The notes beneath the pieces were generated by a model, which worked only from the letters and a program-made list of their open reading frames with translations, made no database searches and had not been told where the DNA came from. This document shows, in pieces, positions 59,754-64,000 of a DNA stretch of 64,000 nucleotides (position 1 is its first letter; each line of letters starts with the position of its first letter). Origin of the DNA: Poecilobothrus nobilitatus (lineage: Eukaryota > Arthropoda > Insecta > Diptera > Dolichopodidae). Location of the stretch: assembly GCA_947095535.1 (NCBI GenBank), contig OX352772.1, forward strand, positions 43,915,445 through 43,979,444. Direction: 5' to 3'. A program made the translations under genes and the position numbers.

Positions 59754-60400
59754 TTAAAATCTCGTTTTATCGAAATATCGTTTTTTAATTTTGGTAAATC
59801 TCTTTTTTTTTTAGAAAATGCAGAAAAAATATGAAATTGTAATTTTTTAATTTTTATTGAATAAAAATAAGGAGAGATTTTAGAGTTTAATTTAAAATCA
59901 GGGTTTTAAGCTTTTCTCCAAATATTTATATATATATATTACGTATAAGTGGGATTCTTAGTTAGGATAAATTTTAGAATTGGATTCGAAATCATTACAG
60001 TATTCTCTTTTTCCAAAATATTATATTGTGTGTGATTGTGAATTAGGAGGGATTTTAGAATTAGGTTCAAAATCAGTATTGCCCGTCTTTTCAAGAATAT
60101 TTATATATAAGTATATGTGATATTCTGAATTAGAAGGAATTTTAAAGTCGGATTCAAAAGGAGGATGCCAATAATTTGTTTAGCGAGGGTTTAAGGGTTT
60201 CACCCCTTAAGGCCAACCTTTATTATATTTAAAGAAAAAACAATTAAGAGATATTTTAGAGTTTAAATATCCGACCTCTGGTATCCATATCTTCGTTTTA
60301 AAAATGTACTAATAAAAGTAAAAAAAAAAAAATGAAATTTTGATCAAATAATATTTCAGAAGGGGAGATTTGATAAAACGAGCTTTAAGACACGAGCATT
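59700..60400. mobile_element. Inverted-repeat-flanked segment, probable MITE
   Basis: 'gataaaacgag', a T/A-rich gap, and 'acgagcattcgta' near 60371-60400 recur reversed at 59710-59775 (as 'tacgaattctcgta' and 'ctcgttttatc'). Between them lie reversed copies of the 86-89-bp unit (59870-60165). Confidence 0.4.
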
Positions 60401-61339
60401 CGTACTCAACCCTATAGATTGGGAATTGGCGGCAATAGCAATAAAGGAAATTGAAAAATATATGAGAAGGGGGCTCATGATGTTTAGAGGAATGTTTAAA
60501 AAAAGGAGATTGTTATTGGCCTCCTACAACTTAAATTAATATTGTAATAATATAACTTTTTTACTTTAAGAAAAATTAGTATTTCCATTTTAAGTGTACA
60601 GATTGATTTTCTTTTTAAACGCCCAAGCACAGTGTTTCCTTTTTTAATTGCAAATATATTTTTGTATTTGAAGCAAAACAAAAATTATTGTTAACTGAAT
60701 CTTTATTTTATCATTTATTTTAAATTTTTCCAACCCAAAAAAAACCTCTTATCGTCTGCGCGAAAAAGTTTTAAATGATTAATCTACATACGATTATACG
60801 AGTATTATATACATACAAATCACTTATAACAAATTATACGTAAATATAAAAACTTGCATTTGAAAAGGAAATACTAGAACTTAAAAAAAAAAATGTTTGC
60901 ACATTAAAATTAAATTAGATATATGCATTAAAAAAAAAAAAAAACTTGCACTTAAAGTGAAAATCCTTTTTCTTGAAGTAAAAATGTTATATGTATTTAA
61001 AAAACTTTTACATTTTACTTATTTTTTACAAACCGCACTTATTTGCTTATTGACTCTTACCATGCTATAAGTCAAACAATGCGCGTATTCAAATAATAAA
61101 TTTCGATATGTTATAAAATGAATAAGAAACATTTCATTTTGGAAAGGATTCGTAAAATAAAAACAAAATGGAAAGAAAATGGAATTTTATAAAGAAAATC
61201 TAATAAATATAACACAACAAAAAAAAAATTTAAAATAATTTCGAAATGTACCGACATGTTCGAAAGATATAGCTTCTGTTTAACTAAACAAAAATACATT
61301 ATGGATTTTATTTTAACGCTATGGAACATTTATCAAATA

Positions 61340-61700
61340 TTTCTCCGAATTTGCCGAATTTCAAAAGACACTTTCTTCAATTTGAAGAGTATATAATAAG
61401 GAAAACCCATTGCATATTGTAAAAGTGTAATGTTGAAGTTTTAATTTTTGCATTTTACTTTGAAAAATTGTGTGCTTAGGTTACAGGTGTCTAAAAATAG
61501 TAAATTTTCAATTTTCGATAATTAGTAGATCTTAAACAGGGGAAGGTAGGTACAAAAAAAAATTTCTGTGGTAAGTAAGGCCGAATAAATTATTCGTTCT
61601 AAAACTATTTTTCTTATCTCAAGATTTCAAAAATCTAACTAAAAGTGTTCCGGAGTTCTGAAAGAAGCCAAATTTTGGAAATTTTCTCCAAGTAACAGTA
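61340..61700 (+). repeat. Family A dispersed repeat, partial copy
   Basis: 'gtgcttaggttacaggtgtc', 'taaaaatagtaaattttcaa', 'agatcttaaacagggg' and 'gttccggagttctgaaa' identify the middle block of family A. Confidence 0.6.
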
Positions 61701-61749
61701 AATTGCCCAAGTAACATTTGCCAAAGTAAAACTCTAGAAAATTGGGAAA

Positions 61750-62910
61750 AGTTCTCATAAGACTCTCATAACACACTTGAAGACTCTCATAACATAATTC
61801 TAATTATAGCAAATTAATTTACTCTTATAAAGCTCTTCTTATGAGATAGCAATACTTATATTGTTAAAAATACTTTTACTCTTTTTATAAGAATTAAATT
61901 AACTCTTATAGAGTACTTATTATAAGATATCAACACTTACAGGGCTAAAAATTCTTTCACTCTTATAGTAAAACTATTTTTATACACTTCCATTAATCGC
62001 AAGAAAATTTATATTCTCATAAAGCCTTTTTTATGAGGTTTCAACTCTTATAGAATTGTGTTCTTAAAAAGATTCCTTTATGAGAATTAAACTTTAATAA
62101 CTACTTGTAATAAAATTGTTGTTAAAGTTTAAATATAAAAATAAGGTCTGGAAATAGAAGTCAACAAAACAAAATAGAAGTAAATATAGATAGATGTCCT
62201 AACTAAGGTAGTTTCAGGTATTTAAATCAAAAGAAAAATAGGTTTTTGAATAATTGAAGTATATTTGTTAGCATGATTATCTTAATAAACGGGATAATGA
62301 TAGCGTTTATGATGAGGATGATAAAAATCAGCTGATCGACAGCGAACTTTAAAAGGATGAAGTTTTTAGAACTGATTAAATTACGTTTAACATAAGACAG
62401 CTAACACAAAAGTAAACGAAATATTTAATAAACAAAAGATTAGATTGTCCGGCGCATTGGAAAGCTTTGGAATACCGTACATTTCTATATTATATAGAAA
62501 TTGTATTATTGAAAGATGGTTTTCCTAAGATATACAAGCATTTCTATTCCCTTACTTTGTACAATTAAGTAAATAATCATATAATAAAATTATGGCAAAA
62601 GATAAACTTTATTTTTAAAGACAATTATTAAAAATAAAACAAAAAAAATAACAAAAATTCATTAAAAAAAATGAACAGTCTTTTTTTCGACTAATACAAT
62701 TCGATGTTTAAAATCTAAAAAAAGTTAGCAGCCTTTTTTCGACTAAAACAATTTGATGTTTAAAATCTAAAAACTTGGAAAAAGAATGTAAATCTTATTA
62801 TAAGAGTTATGGCTTTATAATAAAACTTAAACTCTCATTATAATGAAATTAATCTCATAAGAAGACCAATACTCTTGTAATAAGACCAATATTCTGATAT
62901 CAAGAGTAAA
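61750..62910. repeat. Cluster of CTCTTATAA / TTATAAGAG motifs
   Basis: The motif ACTCTTATA or its complement (with CTCATAA variants) recurs about a dozen times at 61757-62080 and again at 62795-62900. A 60-bp direct duplication ('ttttttcgactaatacaatt', 'gatgtttaaaatctaaaa') lies between at 62680-62775. The layout resembles a foldback element with repeat-built arms, but exact ends were not found. Confidence 0.45.
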
Positions 62911-64000
62911 AAGACTTGATTTAGTTCATCAAACATAATTGTTTTTAAAAAACATGTAAAACTAAAAAGAATTAGTTGCCCTTGTCAACACTAAATATTT
63001 AAAACAATTTATACTATAACTTTTGCATAAGTGAGGAAGTCAAAACAAGCAAAAAATTGAGATATAGGTTTTAAAGACATTTGTTTCTTCTACCCAATAT
63101 TACTATTACAATTTCTTCTACAATATGACAATAATAATATTATGTAGGTAATTTATATATGTGTGTATGTATATTTATATGTATAGCACATGTACTCCAA
63201 TTTTTATATCAAATATTTTTATAATTCAGAGTTTATATTCGAGAGTTATCAATATTAATATAATAAGTTCTAGTTGTTACAAACGGAAGATACATTTTTA
63301 TATACCAGTCACTATTGTTCGTACAGGTATTAAGAATACAATAATAATTTTCTGATAAAAAGAAATATGTTGTACACTGAAAAAACTTTTTTCTACAATA
63401 CGTTATCTAGAAGAATTTAAAAATTAGTAAAAATAAAAATGTAGCAAGTGTTTTTTTTTGTATCTGACATTGGTATTAATCCAAGCATCAGTTAAATTGT
63501 TCATTTAGTGAACTATTACAAACAATTAATTATTATTATTAGCGATGTGAATAATAATATCCTAACTAATCTGAAGTAATATAAAAATCTTTAAAGCATC
63601 AAAAAAGAATCTAGCATTGCAAAAAATTTAAGTAAAATTGTCATGCTCTCTTAATAATTTGTACAAAAATTAAATTTTAATATAATAATATATAAACTAA
63701 TATTTATAAATTATGTTTTTAAAGAGATTTAATAATTAAAAACATGAAAAATTTACATCGAAGTCTTTACCAATTTTGTTCTTTAATTCCGTTTAATAAA
63801 TAATTACTTTTTACAGCATTGCACGAGTTTAAAATAAATTCAAGAATTTTTTAATTTTATTCATAAATTTAATAATTTCATAAACTAATTCTATGAACAA
63901 AATCATAATAATATTATTTATAACAAAATTATAAATTTTGTGAACCTCGTTTTATATTAAACTTATTTATAATTTTAATCAATTATGTCATTTTTATGAA
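62911..64000. other. AT-rich sequence with a possible family B fragment
   Basis: 'agttgttacaaacggaagat' and 'gttcgtacaggtattaagaa' at 63265-63330 look like a decayed family B end. Nothing else is recognised. Confidence 0.35.

Overview
The window is eukaryotic, very AT-rich (well over 70 % A+T by eye), gene-poor and packed with transposon remains. An insect is the best reading, and Diptera is favoured but not proven. The evidence is: spliceosomal introns of 60-66 nt with GT..AG ends; an I-type non-LTR retrotransposon with an Inr+DPE promoter; Helitrons; tRNA-derived SINEs ending in (AAAT)n; and dispersed repeats laid out like a repeat common in Drosophila intergenic DNA (GGGTATA end, 'attcttgatcaggatca', 'GAGTCGAT', 'GTCCGTCTGTCCG'; this comparison is from memory).

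Genes. The clearest host gene is a compact four-exon gene on the minus strand (28901 to 27144). It encodes a predicted secreted collagen-like protein of about 521 aa: signal peptide, two Gly-X-Y blocks of 38 triplets each separated by a 6-residue break, and a long acidic C-terminal domain containing four copies of an NNIY-type repeat. It has a TATA box about 50 nt upstream of the ATG, and AATAAA overlaps the stop codon. A second gene is seen only as exons on the plus strand: 18923-19100 and a phase-matched terminal exon 24795-24919, with a possible alternative terminal exon at 21073. I do not recognise its protein. A 39-bp in-frame minisatellite at 18284-18682 looks like a decayed Ser/Thr/Tyr/Gly repeat exon.

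Mobile elements, left to right: dispersed repeat families A (about 1 kb, non-coding, terminal hairpin) and B (1-16 kb and onward); a 772-bp TIR element (10255-11026); a decayed CR1/Jockey-like reverse transcriptase (32690-33900); three Helitron pieces (34625-36279 and 36280-36595 on minus, joined head to tail; 37481-40038 on plus); an apparently intact I-clade LINE on minus (41006-46460; ORF1 with three CCHC knuckles, ORF2 with endonuclease, RT, RNase H and C-terminal CCHC); SINE copies clustered at 49.4-52.4 kb; a foldback element with arms of about 310 bp (57889-58880); and a cluster of CTCTTATAA motifs (61.75-62.9 kb).

The rest is AT-rich intron or intergenic sequence with microsatellites in which I see no genes. 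There is no operon, CRISPR array or prokaryotic system. The features most worth following are the collagen-like gene with its duplicated C-terminal domain, the tandem Helitron junction, and the foldback element.
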